Below, piece after piece: positions 1 through 8,122 of a DNA stretch of 64,000 nt. The translations under genes and the position numbers were made by a program. The DNA lies in assembly GCA_036504995.1 (NCBI GenBank), contig DASXUG010000008.1:1-64000 (forward strand), written 5' to 3'. The stretch's first letter is position 1. Each line of letters begins with the position of its first letter. The notes below the pieces were generated by a model, which made no database searches, was not told the DNA's origin, and worked only from the letters and a program-made list of their open reading frames with translations. This stretch comes from DASXUG01 sp036504995. Lineage in GTDB: Bacteria > Pseudomonadota > Gammaproteobacteria > Burkholderiales > Methylophilaceae.

Positions 1-166
1 CTATGAACCGACTATGAAAGAGTCTGAGTTCTTCCGTTCAAGGGTGGTGAATGATCTGACTGAGTTTAAACAACTGGCGGATGTGATTGTGGCGAATCGG
101 GTCACTGATGATATCCAAGATGTGGAAAGCAAGGTCTATAGTAGAGATTTGTTTGGTAAAGATTAA
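1..166 (+). CDS. ugd: UDP-glucose 6-dehydrogenase, C-terminal fragment
   Basis: The left edge cuts this gene. The reading frame begins at base 2 and ends at a TAA at 164-166, leaving about 54 residues. The peptide starts YEPTMKE and continues through FFRSRVV, ADVIVANR and VYSRDLFG. This matches the usual C-terminus of UDP-glucose dehydrogenases (binding-domain end with EPT, NSRVV-like and VANR-like segments). The enzyme oxidises UDP-glucose to UDP-glucuronate, a precursor for acidic exopolysaccharides. That fits the polysaccharide genes immediately downstream. The N-terminal Rossmann domain and catalytic Cys lie outside the window, so activity cannot be judged. Confidence 0.85.
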   Translation, partial: YEPTMKESEFFRSRVVNDLTEFKQLADVIVANRVTDDIQDVESKVYSRDLFGKD

Positions 167-719
167 AAGGTATGTGGGTGTGAGATCAAGTTTATATAGG
201 TAAAGTTTTTTGGATTCAAATTGTCTTTTATGGTATTATGGTACGGTTTATGCTTCATATTTCCTCAAGAGCGTTGGTGAGTAATTTTAAATTTCAAGAA
301 TAAAACACTCAACCGTATAAGCTACGTCAATTGTCACGATGTGACAGGCTTGACTCATTCAATATCGGGCCTATTTTTGATTGTAATAGTCAATTGCGAG
401 AGGTTTCTATTGCTTGAATTTGTATATAAATGGCGACACATTTTTGAGTTTGCCTCATTTAGAGGCTGGTTTGTTGGAACTATTGCAACAGGTGCTCTGA
501 ATGTGGTCAAACTTCAAATTGTTAGCATTTATCACGGGAGTATCCAAAGTTTAATTGAGTGCATTCGAGTCTTTAGCATGCGCTTCGAGGTGATTACATG
601 ATTTCTTTAAAGTGCTTATCTTAAATTCTTTGCTTGGGTTTAATCCTTTTTTGGGATAGGCAGGCTAAGTCTTTCCTCACAGGTTTTGTAGTATTTTAAA
701 TTTTGATGGTGGTGATATT
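167..719. other. Intergenic stretch with possible promoter, no convincing gene
   Basis: This 553-base A+T-rich gap separates ugd from the first glycosyltransferase. A weak sigma70-like pair can be drawn: TTGGAT at 210-215 and TATTAT at 234-239, 18 bases apart. An 86-codon open frame (341-601, plus strand) has no ribosome binding site and no family I recognise, so I do not call it a gene, although it could be the remnant of one. Nothing else stands out. Confidence 0.4.
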
Positions 720-1856
720 ATGAGTAAAAAAATACACGTTATGTTTGTTGGGCTTCGCGGCTTTCCTGATGTTGAGGGGGGGGTTGAGACTCATGTTCAG
801 AACCTAAGTTATGAGTTAGTGAAACTTGGTTGTGATGTTACTGTGGTTTGTAGATCAAGATACAAGCAAACTATATCTTCTCAAGACTTGAAAAGCGGGA
901 TTAAATTTACTCGCATATGGGCTCCAAAAGGTTCTGGCCCTGAAGTTATTTGGCATAGTTTTTTTTCCATTTTATATGCAGCGTTTAAGCGCCCTGATAT
1001 TTTGCATATTCATGCCATTGGACCTGCTTTATTCACGATATTGGCTAAATTTTTCAGATTAAATGTAGTCGTTACTCACCATGGCCCTGACTATGATAGA
1101 GATAAATGGGGAGGCGTTGCTAAACGGATGCTTAAACAAGGTGAAAAAAATGCGGTGTCTGGCTCAGATAGGCTGATTGTAATTTCTAAGCACATAAAAA
1201 ATTTGATTGAAGCAGAATATTCTAGAAAATCTGTGTTGATACCCAATGGGGTTCATGTCTTAAAATCTGAGTCTACGAACCGAATCATGGATGAGTTTAA
1301 TTTAACAAAAGATCGATTCATTTTGCATGTGGGTAGGTTTGTTAAAGAAAAAAAACATCTGGATTTGATAGAAGCGTTCAATTTGTGCAACCTTAATGGT
1401 TGGAAGTTGGTTTTTGCTGGTAAGGTTGATCCATCAGATGCTTACACTTCGAAAGTATTAGACGCTGCGAAATCAAACCAGAATATTGTTTTTACAGGGT
1501 TTAGGAATCGAACTGAGCTGTCCGAACTCTATTCAAATACAGGGTTATTTGTGTTGCCATCATCTCATGAAGGGCTTTCTATCGCTATATTGGAAGCTTT
1601 AAGTTATGGTGCTGTTGTTATTGCGAGTGACATTCCAGCCAATATGGAGGTTGATCTGAATGAAGATCAATATTTTGAGCTGGGTAATGTCAACGATCTA
1701 GCAAACAAGATCACCATGCATGCTGGTAGGGCTAACTCTGGTAAGCGCCGTGAAAATCTAATTAACGAAGTGTCAGAAAAATATAGCTGGGCTAAAATTG
1801 CCTCAGATACTTTAACCGTCTATCAAAATTTGACGTCTGTAACTAAATATATGTAA
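720..1856 (+). CDS. Glycosyltransferase family 4 (GT-B fold)
   Basis: This 378-residue cytoplasmic or membrane-associated sugar transferase probably adds one residue to a lipid-linked exopolysaccharide repeat. Near the N-terminus it shows the glycine-rich GT4 acceptor segment (LRGFPDVEGGVETHV, about residues 12-26). A DILHIHAIGP strand follows near 95, then the GT1/GT4 domain with a HVGRFVKEK donor-loop start near 203. The EX7E element (EGLSIAILE, near 281-289) is intact. A GGTGGTGAT purine-rich stretch lies just upstream of the ATG. It precedes epsEFG on the same strand. The substrate cannot be inferred. Confidence 0.85.
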   Translation: MSKKIHVMFVGLRGFPDVEGGVETHVQNLSYELVKLGCDVTVVCRSRYKQTISSQDLKSGIKFTRIWAPKGSGPEVIWHSFFSILYAAFKRPDILHIHAIGPALFTILAKFFRLNVVVTHHGPDYDRDKWGGVAKRMLKQGEKNAVSGSDRLIVISKHIKNLIEAEYSRKSVLIPNGVHVLKSESTNRIMDEFNLTKDRFILHVGRFVKEKKHLDLIEAFNLCNLNGWKLVFAGKVDPSDAYTSKVLDAAKSNQNIVFTGFRNRTELSELYSNTGLFVLPSSHEGLSIAILEALSYGAVVIASDIPANMEVDLNEDQYFELGNVNDLANKITMHAGRANSGKRRENLINEVSEKYSWAKIASDTLTVYQNLTSVTKYM

Positions 1857-1977
1857 GCCATAGGGCTTAAATAGCGACACTAAATGGTGCATGAGTGCTA
1901 TAAGGCGATGTTAGAACGTTGATTTTTTGGTATTGCCAATTAAACGCTAAATAGAATTTAACTAGAGGTAGAAACAA

Positions 1978-2769
1978 ATGACAAAAATTATTCTTTTACT
2001 TACGTTAGTGTTTTCACTAGTAGGGGAAGCAGATGAGATTCAATATGAAGACTACTTGTTGGACCCTTCAGACTCAATACATATTACAGTCTACGGCAAT
2101 GAAGATCTCACTATGGATGCAACAGTTTCTGCAAATGGAACAATCGTATTTCCATGGATAGGTGAAATTCGTGTGGCTGGAAGCACTACTTCGGAAGTTG
2201 AAACTAACATTGCAAAAAAACTGCGAGCAAACAGCTTGATAAAAGATGCTCAAGTACATGTAAAAATTATGGCTTTTCAAAGTAAAACATACTCTGTTCT
2301 TGGCTATGTAAAGAATTCAGGGAAGTTTCCGCTAGACAAACCCATATCGTTAACAGAAGCCATTTCAAATGCTGGCGGTCAAACTGGAGAAGCGTCAAAT
2401 ATCGTCACGATTGTTTCGACCAAAAACGGGTTAACCTCTAAAAAAGAATATGATTTGACTGACTTTTTTATTAAGGGTGATAAAGATAGCAATCCTAAAA
2501 TTTTAGCAAATGATCAAATTTATGTTCCCAAATACCCAATCTTTTTTATTTATGGTGAAGTGAAGAATCCATATGCGTACAAGCTAGAAAGGAATATGTC
2601 GGTAAGTCAGGCAATCGCTACCAGCGGGGGATTTACACTGCGCGCTTCAAAAACAAATTTCACTATCGAAAGAGCTAACGCGGCTGGGGTCACAACTAAG
2701 ATTAAAGCTAAGCTAACGGATTTTATTCAAGCTAATGATGTATTGTATATTGAAGAAAGCTTGTTTTAA
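1978..2769 (+). CDS. epsE: Polysaccharide export protein, EpsE/Wza family
   Basis: This is a periplasmic or outer-membrane polysaccharide export component of 263 residues. A short hydrophobic signal (residues 1-17, ending near GEADE) has no lipobox Cys, so it is probably not a Wza-like lipoprotein. The Poly_export domain runs from about 23 (YLLDPSDSIHITVYG) to about 105 (VSANGTIVFPWIGEI). Two SLBB domains follow, the first from YSVLGYVKNSGKFPL and the second from FFIYGEVKNPYAYKL. The order and spacing match the EpsE family of betaproteobacterial methanolan-type clusters. An AGAGGTAG ribosome binding site lies 8-14 bases upstream. epsF follows 24 bases later, probably in one operon. Confidence 0.88.
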   Translation: MTKIILLLTLVFSLVGEADEIQYEDYLLDPSDSIHITVYGNEDLTMDATVSANGTIVFPWIGEIRVAGSTTSEVETNIAKKLRANSLIKDAQVHVKIMAFQSKTYSVLGYVKNSGKFPLDKPISLTEAISNAGGQTGEASNIVTIVSTKNGLTSKKEYDLTDFFIKGDKDSNPKILANDQIYVPKYPIFFIYGEVKNPYAYKLERNMSVSQAIATSGGFTLRASKTNFTIERANAAGVTTKIKAKLTDFIQANDVLYIEESLF

Positions 2770-2793
2770 TTAAGATTACCAAGGAGTTACTGA

Positions 2794-4143
2794 ATGACAT
2801 TTACGCAGTGTTACAACGCTTTTAAAGCCCGATATAAACTGTTTTTATCAATTTTTTTTATATGTATTTCATTAGCCATATTAGTATTTTTTGTTACCCC
2901 TAAAAAATACACCGCAAATACGATAGTGATTGTTAACTATAAAGGTACAGATCCGCTTACAGGGTTAGTTTTACCCTCACAACTATTACCTGGTTACATG
3001 GCTACCCAAGTTGACATTATTACCAGTAAAAGTACAGCAATTAAAGTAATCGAGCGTTTACAACTTGATAAAATTGAAAAGTACAAAAAAAAATTTATAT
3101 CTGATACGGAAGGTAGAGGAGATTATAAAGATTGGTTGGCAGATATTATTTTAAAAAACCTTGAAGTCACACCCTCCAAAAAAAGTAGCACGATAGATAT
3201 TGAATATAAGGCTAAAGATCCTGAGAGTGCAGCTAGAATTGCTAGTGCGTTTGCATCAGCTTATATAGATAAGTCTTTGACACTGAAAAATCAGCCTGCT
3301 AAAAGTGCCGCTTATTACTACAGAGAACAGGTCGGTTCGTTGGAAAACAAGCTTCAGGAATCACAGAAGAAACTATACGCTTATCAGACCCAGAATGGGC
3401 TATTGGATGATGATGTTCATTTAAATATTGAGAACGCGAGATTGAATGAGCTTTCAACTCAATTAATTGCTGCTCAGACAAGAGCTATGGAAGCAAGTTC
3501 TCGCCAGCAAAGTAGTAGCAGAAATGCGGAAGATTCTCCAGACATATCTTCAAATATAACGATTCAAAATCTTAAAGCCCAATTAGCGCAAGCTGAAACA
3601 AGGTTTGCTGACGTATCTGCCCAATATGATAAGAAACATCCACTTTACATTGCCTCTCAGGCACAAGTGGATAAATTAAAAAGTGAGCTTAATAATCAGG
3701 TAAGCTCCACAAGCAATTCAGTTGGCATCAGTGCGAATATCTATAATCAACAAGTGGCTAAATTACAATCCCAAGTCAATGAGCAAAAGTTGAAGGTCGT
3801 CAATCTAAATAAGGGGCAAGAAGAGTTAGCCACATTGATGCGCGAGGTTGAAACCAATAAGAAAGCGTATACGGCAGCGACTCAAGGCTTGAATCAAAAT
3901 GATATTCAAGCGCAATATAATCAAACAGATGTCACTATTTTGTATTCCGCAACTCCACAATATAAACCATCAAGCCCGAAAAAAATGATATTTATTTTGG
4001 GCGGTATATTGTTCTCAATTACTTTAGGGGGATTTTTGGTTTTATTGGTCGAGCTTTTTGATCGCCGCATTCGTTCAGCAGAAGATATATTGTCCATGAC
4101 AGGCATGCCTATCTTGGGTGAATTTTCAAAAAAATTGAATTGA
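2794..4143 (+). CDS. epsF: Chain-length determinant protein EpsF (Wzz family)
   Basis: This inner-membrane polysaccharide co-polymerase has 449 residues. TM1 is at about 17-34 (LFLSIFFICISLAILVFFV), followed by a Wzz domain start (TPKKYTANTIVIVNY). A long periplasmic coiled-coil region spans about 170-370, rich in Gln, Lys and Glu. A GNVR-like region ends with SATPQYKPSSPKK just before TM2 at about 400-422. The cytoplasmic tail is short and carries no kinase domain, so the kinase function is expected in the separate epsG. An AAGGAG site sits 7 bases before the ATG. The protein should set polymer length and link EpsE to the cytoplasmic kinase-like partner. Confidence 0.87.
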   Translation: MTFTQCYNAFKARYKLFLSIFFICISLAILVFFVTPKKYTANTIVIVNYKGTDPLTGLVLPSQLLPGYMATQVDIITSKSTAIKVIERLQLDKIEKYKKKFISDTEGRGDYKDWLADIILKNLEVTPSKKSSTIDIEYKAKDPESAARIASAFASAYIDKSLTLKNQPAKSAAYYYREQVGSLENKLQESQKKLYAYQTQNGLLDDDVHLNIENARLNELSTQLIAAQTRAMEASSRQQSSSRNAEDSPDISSNITIQNLKAQLAQAETRFADVSAQYDKKHPLYIASQAQVDKLKSELNNQVSSTSNSVGISANIYNQQVAKLQSQVNEQKLKVVNLNKGQEELATLMREVETNKKAYTAATQGLNQNDIQAQYNQTDVTILYSATPQYKPSSPKKMIFILGGILFSITLGGFLVLLVELFDRRIRSAEDILSMTGMPILGEFSKKLN

Positions 4144-4225
4144 AATTAGTCTCTAATTTTATAGAACTTTTCCATCTTTAATAATGTAATTAACTTTAAA
4201 GTGCTTTATCGGTACGAGGCTAAAT

Positions 4226-5107
4226 ATGATCCCAAATGAAAATAACAATTTGAACCCTATTGCAAAAGTAGATAACTATCTAGAGTACAGGATAGGTGCA
4301 ATATTAGTGACTATGGGCAAAATATCTAGAGATGATGTTAAACATATTATCGAAATGCAGTTGAAAGAAAAAAACTTACGTTTCGGTGATGCCGCAAAAC
4401 GTTTAAAATTAATCACAGATAATGATATACAAGAGGTTATCTCCAAACAGTTTCAATATCCATACAATGTGGATAAAAGTTTTTTCTCTAGTGAATTAAT
4501 TTCCGTTTATAAACCTTTTAGTCAACGCGCTGAAGTCTATAGACATATCCGAAGCCAGTTGATGCTAAGTAGCTTTGCTGGAACTGGAAAGTCTTTAGTT
4601 ACTTTTGGGATTGATGCAGGCTCAGGGAATAGCTGTTTTGCGGCTAATCTGGCCGTTGTCTTTGCACAACTTGGAAAAAAGACATTATTGATTGATGCTA
4701 ATTTACGAAGTCCAAGACAACATAAAATATTTAACCTGACAAGCAACCTTGGTTTGTCAGACATGATCATTGGCAGAGCTGACGTTCAGGTGATTCAAAA
4801 AGTCAGAACTTTCGAGTTCCTGTCCGTTTTGCCAGCGGGTACATTGCCTCCCAATCCACAAGAAATTACGGGTGGTGTTCACTTTAATGACATTCTTACC
4901 TACTGTTCGACAATTTATGATGTCATCCTGATTGATGCTCCAGCATTCTCAGTTGCCTCTGATGCTTTAAATATTGCCCACTACGCTAACAATGCTTTAC
5001 TTGTTTGTCGAAAAAACCACACGCAGGCAAAAAAACTTGATGAAGTGATTAAGCTATTAGAGAGAAGTGATGCCAAACTTGAAGGAAGCGTTCTTTTAGA
5101 TTTTTGA
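4226..5107 (+). CDS. epsG: EpsG-type tyrosine-kinase-like protein with MshEN-like N-terminus; altered Walker motifs
   Basis: This 293-residue cytoplasmic partner of EpsF resembles bacterial tyrosine kinases of the MinD/ParA fold. Residues 20-75 contain two RxG-type repeats (RIGAILVTMG...Q45 and RFGDAAKRLKL...Q74) like the MshEN/T2SSE_N domain, which binds c-di-GMP in some proteins. The P-loop region reads AGSGNSC (131-137), with Asn135 where Lys or Arg is expected. Walker A' reads LLIDANLR (154-161), with Asn159 for the second Asp. Walker B (ILIDAP, 234-239) is intact. No C-terminal tyrosine cluster is seen. It may be a pseudokinase or a divergent ATPase that only assembles the co-polymerase. 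The family call is firm; activity is doubtful. Confidence 0.82.
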   Translation: MIPNENNNLNPIAKVDNYLEYRIGAILVTMGKISRDDVKHIIEMQLKEKNLRFGDAAKRLKLITDNDIQEVISKQFQYPYNVDKSFFSSELISVYKPFSQRAEVYRHIRSQLMLSSFAGTGKSLVTFGIDAGSGNSCFAANLAVVFAQLGKKTLLIDANLRSPRQHKIFNLTSNLGLSDMIIGRADVQVIQKVRTFEFLSVLPAGTLPPNPQEITGGVHFNDILTYCSTIYDVILIDAPAFSVASDALNIAHYANNALLVCRKNHTQAKKLDEVIKLLERSDAKLEGSVLLDF

Positions 5108-5148
5108 GAAATGAAGAGAATGTAATTGTTATTTAATGAGGTTTATTC

Positions 5149-5170
5149 ATCAAAAGTACTTACTTTTGAT
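5149..5170. repeat. Perfect 10-bp inverted repeat
   Basis: ATCAAAAGTA and TACTTTTGAT are separated by two bases (CT). The symmetric, A+T-rich structure could be an operator or a weak transcription-pausing hairpin just downstream of epsG. The sequence is seen directly; the role is unknown. Confidence 0.55.
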
Positions 5171-5179
5171 ATTTTGTTG

Positions 5180-5223
5180 AATGAATACATCCTAATGAAT
5201 ACATCCTCTAATAAATACACCCT
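5180..5223. repeat. Tandem 14-bp repeat, two perfect copies plus one degenerate
   Basis: AATGAATACATCCT occurs at 5180-5193 and again at 5194-5207. A third copy, AATAAATACACCCT, starts at 5210 with two changes and a two-base offset. The pattern is that of slipped-strand or unequal duplication. No function can be stated. Confidence 0.8.
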
Positions 5224-5343
5224 TAAGTACAGTTCATTCTCCCATACTTAAAGTAATTTAAATTTCTCTCGACTTTATGTTGAAACTATCCAAATAAGAT
5301 AGTCCTGCAACCCTGGCGTTTTAACAAGTTGAAATGCAACTTA

Positions 5344-5379
5344 GGTTTTGAAAAATAATTGGGCTTTGAAAAATAATTG
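5344..5379. repeat. Tandem 18-bp repeat just upstream of the flippase gene
   Basis: GGTTTTGAAAAATAATTG at 5344-5361 is followed directly by GGCTTTGAAAAATAATTG at 5362-5379, with one mismatch. It ends about ten bases before the probable ATG of the flippase gene. It therefore lies in the 5' leader or core promoter and may influence expression. Confidence 0.8.
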
Positions 5380-5388
5380 ATTATAAAA

Positions 5389-6885
5389 ATGTTAACAACA
5401 AGTCAGGTTATACAACCTCAGGCCACTAATGTGACAACCCAAGGTAAGTATGGCTTGGTGATGATGGTTGCATCTCGCTTAAGTGGAATGTTAATTGCCC
5501 TTTTGTCTAGTGCTATATTGGGGCGTCTGCTTAAGCCCGCAGATTACGGTCTCGTCGCCATGGCTTCGTCAGTCATGATATTACTCAATTTATTGAAAGA
5601 CTTTGGTCTAACCTCGGCTGTAGTGCAAACGAAAGAAATTACCGAAGATCAGCTAAATGCTGTTTTTTGGTTAAATCTTTTCATTGCCATTGGGTTTGCA
5701 AGCGTAGGTGCAATTTCAGCCCCATTTGTTGCTACATTTTATAAGCAAGTTGAAGTTACCAATGTGGTGTATGCGCTCTCTGCATCTTTGGTTGTAGTAA
5801 GTATCGCTGGGGCGCATAGTGCGATGCTGCGGAGGCGCTTATCATTTTACCCGCTGATGTGGTCGGAGGTTTTAGGGCAGTTAAGTGGTCTGGTATCAGG
5901 GGTCACTATTGCTTTTTACTATCATAGCTATTGGGCAATTGTGGTAGCGCAGATCGCTTCGGCAACAGCCACAACATTTTATATTTTTATACACTTAAGA
6001 TGGCTACCTGGTATACCAAAGTCATTTTTAAGCGCCACCAAATTATTAAAGTTTGGTATGAATGTTTCTGTATTTAGCTTGCTAAATTTTCTATCGAATC
6101 AATTAGGGGCGATTATGATTGGATGGTGGTTTGGCGCAAGTGCTGCGGGACATTTTAACCGTGCTCAACAATTGTTATCACTTACAGGTAGTGGCTTGAT
6201 GCAACCAGTCAGTCAAACGGCGCTACCAGTATTGAGCAGACTGCAAAATTCCGATGCAGAGTATCAACTTTATTATTCAAACTTACTTGAACGTACCTCT
6301 ATATTTTTTGGTGTTCTAGGGGCTTTTGTCATCATTTGTGGTGATAGTGTCGCCCTCATATTGCTCGGATCCCAATGGCAATTATCTGGTGATATTTATC
6401 GTTGGTTTGGTCTATCGATTATTGCAGTTGGCATGGCCAGTCAAACGGGAAATGTATTAATTAGTCAAAACAGAACTTCAGAATTACGTTCATGGGGATT
6501 TGGTGATGCACTTATTCGTGCAGGGGCTTCTGCTACTGGGATTGTGTTGGGCATCACTGGGGTAGCGGCAGCCTTTGGAGTTTCAACTCTATTTATTACG
6601 GTACCTATAATTTCTTGGATTGTTTCGAGAAAAGGGCCTGTTGGGTTAAGAAGTCAGTTTTTGGCTATGCGATCAGGTGCAATACTTGCATTTTTTATAG
6701 CAAGTATCGGTTTGTTGATTAGGTCAGTTGCCTGGTCTGCATCACCAGTGCTGGCTGTAATCTATAGCCTTATGATAGTTTTGACAGTAGTAATAGTTGT
6801 ATATTTTATTGATACTAAAACATCTAAAATTCTTGATAGGACAATCATAGATATTATGAAAATGACTCAGCGAAAGGGGTCTTAA
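5389..6885 (+). CDS. Wzx-type lipopolysaccharide/exopolysaccharide flippase (MOP superfamily)
   Basis: This integral membrane protein of about 498 residues has roughly 12-14 hydrophobic segments. It should move undecaprenyl-linked repeat units across the inner membrane. The N-terminal part (GKYGLVMMVASRLSG, then ILGRLLKPADYGLVAMASS and FGLTSAVVQTKEIT) is characteristic of the Polysacc_synt/WzxC-like branch. An upstream TTG at 5377 is in frame, but the ATG at 5389 is preferred. Neither has a clear ribosome binding site, because the start lies right after an 18-bp tandem repeat. The next gene begins immediately after the stop codon, so translation is probably coupled. A second, unrelated flippase-like gene lies at 53019. 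Confidence 0.85.
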   Translation: MLTTSQVIQPQATNVTTQGKYGLVMMVASRLSGMLIALLSSAILGRLLKPADYGLVAMASSVMILLNLLKDFGLTSAVVQTKEITEDQLNAVFWLNLFIAIGFASVGAISAPFVATFYKQVEVTNVVYALSASLVVVSIAGAHSAMLRRRLSFYPLMWSEVLGQLSGLVSGVTIAFYYHSYWAIVVAQIASATATTFYIFIHLRWLPGIPKSFLSATKLLKFGMNVSVFSLLNFLSNQLGAIMIGWWFGASAAGHFNRAQQLLSLTGSGLMQPVSQTALPVLSRLQNSDAEYQLYYSNLLERTSIFFGVLGAFVIICGDSVALILLGSQWQLSGDIYRWFGLSIIAVGMASQTGNVLISQNRTSELRSWGFGDALIRAGASATGIVLGITGVAAAFGVSTLFITVPIISWIVSRKGPVGLRSQFLAMRSGAILAFFIASIGLLIRSVAWSASPVLAVIYSLMIVLTVVIVVYFIDTKTSKILDRTIIDIMKMTQRKGS

Positions 6886-8046
6886 GTGCAGGGTTTTGAC
6901 AAGAAAATTCAAGGTTTTGACAAAAAAGTCTTAGTGTTTAGATCAAACTATCTGCCAGTTTCGGAAACGTTTATTTCGGATCATTTAAGAAGTTTAACCA
7001 GATATAAGCCCGTAGTTCTATGTGAGAGAAGAATAATCTCAGAGCATCTTACGCCTATTACACCTTATCTTCTTTACAAAAACTGGTTGGGTAAAAAGTT
7101 ATTTAATTATCTCGGAAAATCTAATGAATTTAGTAAAGTGTTATCAACTGAGCAACCCGATTTAGTACATGCGCACTTTTTGACCGATGCAGTCAAAATT
7201 TTGCCTATTATGGAGAATACAAATATACCTTTTGTCGTCACTGCACATGGTTGGGATGCGGCTACATATGATGAGGATTTGAAGAAAAGCATAGAGGGAA
7301 GCGTGCTTGTTCAGCGGCGAGAGCGCCTTATCCGACGTGTCGATAAGATCATTTGTGTTTCAGATCTTATTAAAGAGTATTTAATTGAAAATGGCTATCC
7401 AGAGAGAAAACTAACTACATGCCATCTTGGGGTGGATTTAGCCGAGTTGACCAAAGACACCACGCATGAACCGCACACGAATGCTATTGTTACCGTAGGG
7501 CGTCTAGTTGAAAAAAAAGGAACTGAATATTTAATTCAAGCTTATGCAAAGCTACCCGCCGAATTAAGACAAAAATCTCCACTATATATTATTGGTGATG
7601 GCCCTTTGCGGGGTGAGTTAGAGAGCTTGGCGCAAAACCTAAATGTCAAAGTTTCATTTTTAGGTGCTTTACAACGCTCACAGGTATTGAAAACAGTTCG
7701 GTCAGCGGCGGTATTTGTTTTGCCTAGTGTGCGAGCCCTAAATGGTGATAGTGAAGGCATGCCAATTGCCATTATGGAAGCCTTAGCCTTTAGCATACCC
7801 GTTTGCATATTTGAGAATCAGCCCATCGGCAATTTACTTGAAAAACATGAGGCAGGCCTAGTTGCGGCTTACAAAGACCCAGCAGATCTAGCAAAAAAGA
7901 TTGAGGCGCTGCTAACAAATCAGGAGTATGCGCAACTTATCGCGAAGGAAGGCCTAAGTTTAGCTAAGAGCCACTTTGATCTTTTTAATAATACCGTCAA
8001 TCTGGAAACTATTTACGATCAGGCTGTAGCTGAGTTTACTCAGTAG
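6886..8046 (+). CDS. Glycosyltransferase family 4, GTG start, duplicated N-terminal heptapeptide
   Basis: This 386-residue GT-B enzyme belongs to the colanic/exopolysaccharide group. It has the SETFISDHL segment near residue 30, VHAHFLTDA near 95, and HGWDAATYDED near 125. The donor domain contains VGRLVEKKGTEYLI near 205 and an intact EX7E element (EGMPIAIME). It starts with GTG directly after the TAA of the flippase gene. Residues 2-8 (QGFDKKI) are repeated as 9-15 (QGFDKKV) by an in-frame 21-bp tandem duplication. The true start could therefore lie inside the repeated segment. Donor and acceptor sugars are unknown. Confidence 0.84.
   Translation: MQGFDKKIQGFDKKVLVFRSNYLPVSETFISDHLRSLTRYKPVVLCERRIISEHLTPITPYLLYKNWLGKKLFNYLGKSNEFSKVLSTEQPDLVHAHFLTDAVKILPIMENTNIPFVVTAHGWDAATYDEDLKKSIEGSVLVQRRERLIRRVDKIICVSDLIKEYLIENGYPERKLTTCHLGVDLAELTKDTTHEPHTNAIVTVGRLVEKKGTEYLIQAYAKLPAELRQKSPLYIIGDGPLRGELESLAQNLNVKVSFLGALQRSQVLKTVRSAAVFVLPSVRALNGDSEGMPIAIMEALAFSIPVCIFENQPIGNLLEKHEAGLVAAYKDPADLAKKIEALLTNQEYAQLIAKEGLSLAKSHFDLFNNTVNLETIYDQAVAEFTQ
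6889..6930 (+). repeat. In-frame 21-bp tandem duplication at a gene start
   Basis: CAGGGTTTTGACAAG with six more bases is followed by CAAGGTTTTGACAAA with six more bases. The two copies encode QGFDKKI and QGFDKKV at the N-terminus of the glycosyltransferase. It is the third short tandem duplication within 1.8 kb. Confidence 0.75.
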
Positions 8047-8122
8047 ATTAATCTTTGTGCATCGCTTTGAATATACAAAATAATATTATTATGCGTTTGG
8101 AACAGTCGGGAAGACTAGATAA

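Larger units (their letters stand above)
5108..5388. other. Intergenic region with palindrome and two tandem repeats
   Basis: This gap of about 280 bases between epsG and the flippase holds a perfect 10-bp inverted repeat at 5149-5170. A 14-bp unit is tandemly duplicated at 5180-5207, with a decayed third copy at 5210-5223. An 18-bp unit is tandemly duplicated at 5344-5379. It probably carries the end of the eps transcript and the promoter of the next operon. The palindrome is not followed by a T-run, so it is not a classic terminator. Confidence 0.5.

Noticed and set aside
119..166. Possible annotation of the left-edge fragment as a complete small gene
   Set aside because: The frame is open to the window edge and matches the C-terminus of a much longer dehydrogenase.
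341..601. An 86-codon open frame between ugd and the first glycosyltransferase
   Set aside because: It lacks a ribosome binding site, shows no recognisable domain, and has no clear coupling to its neighbours. It may be chance or a remnant.
4579..4596. GTGKS string in EpsG (residues 119-123) as the true P-loop
   Set aside because: It lies before the beta-strand that should precede the Walker A loop. The loop position is occupied by AGSGNSC, so the string is probably coincidental.
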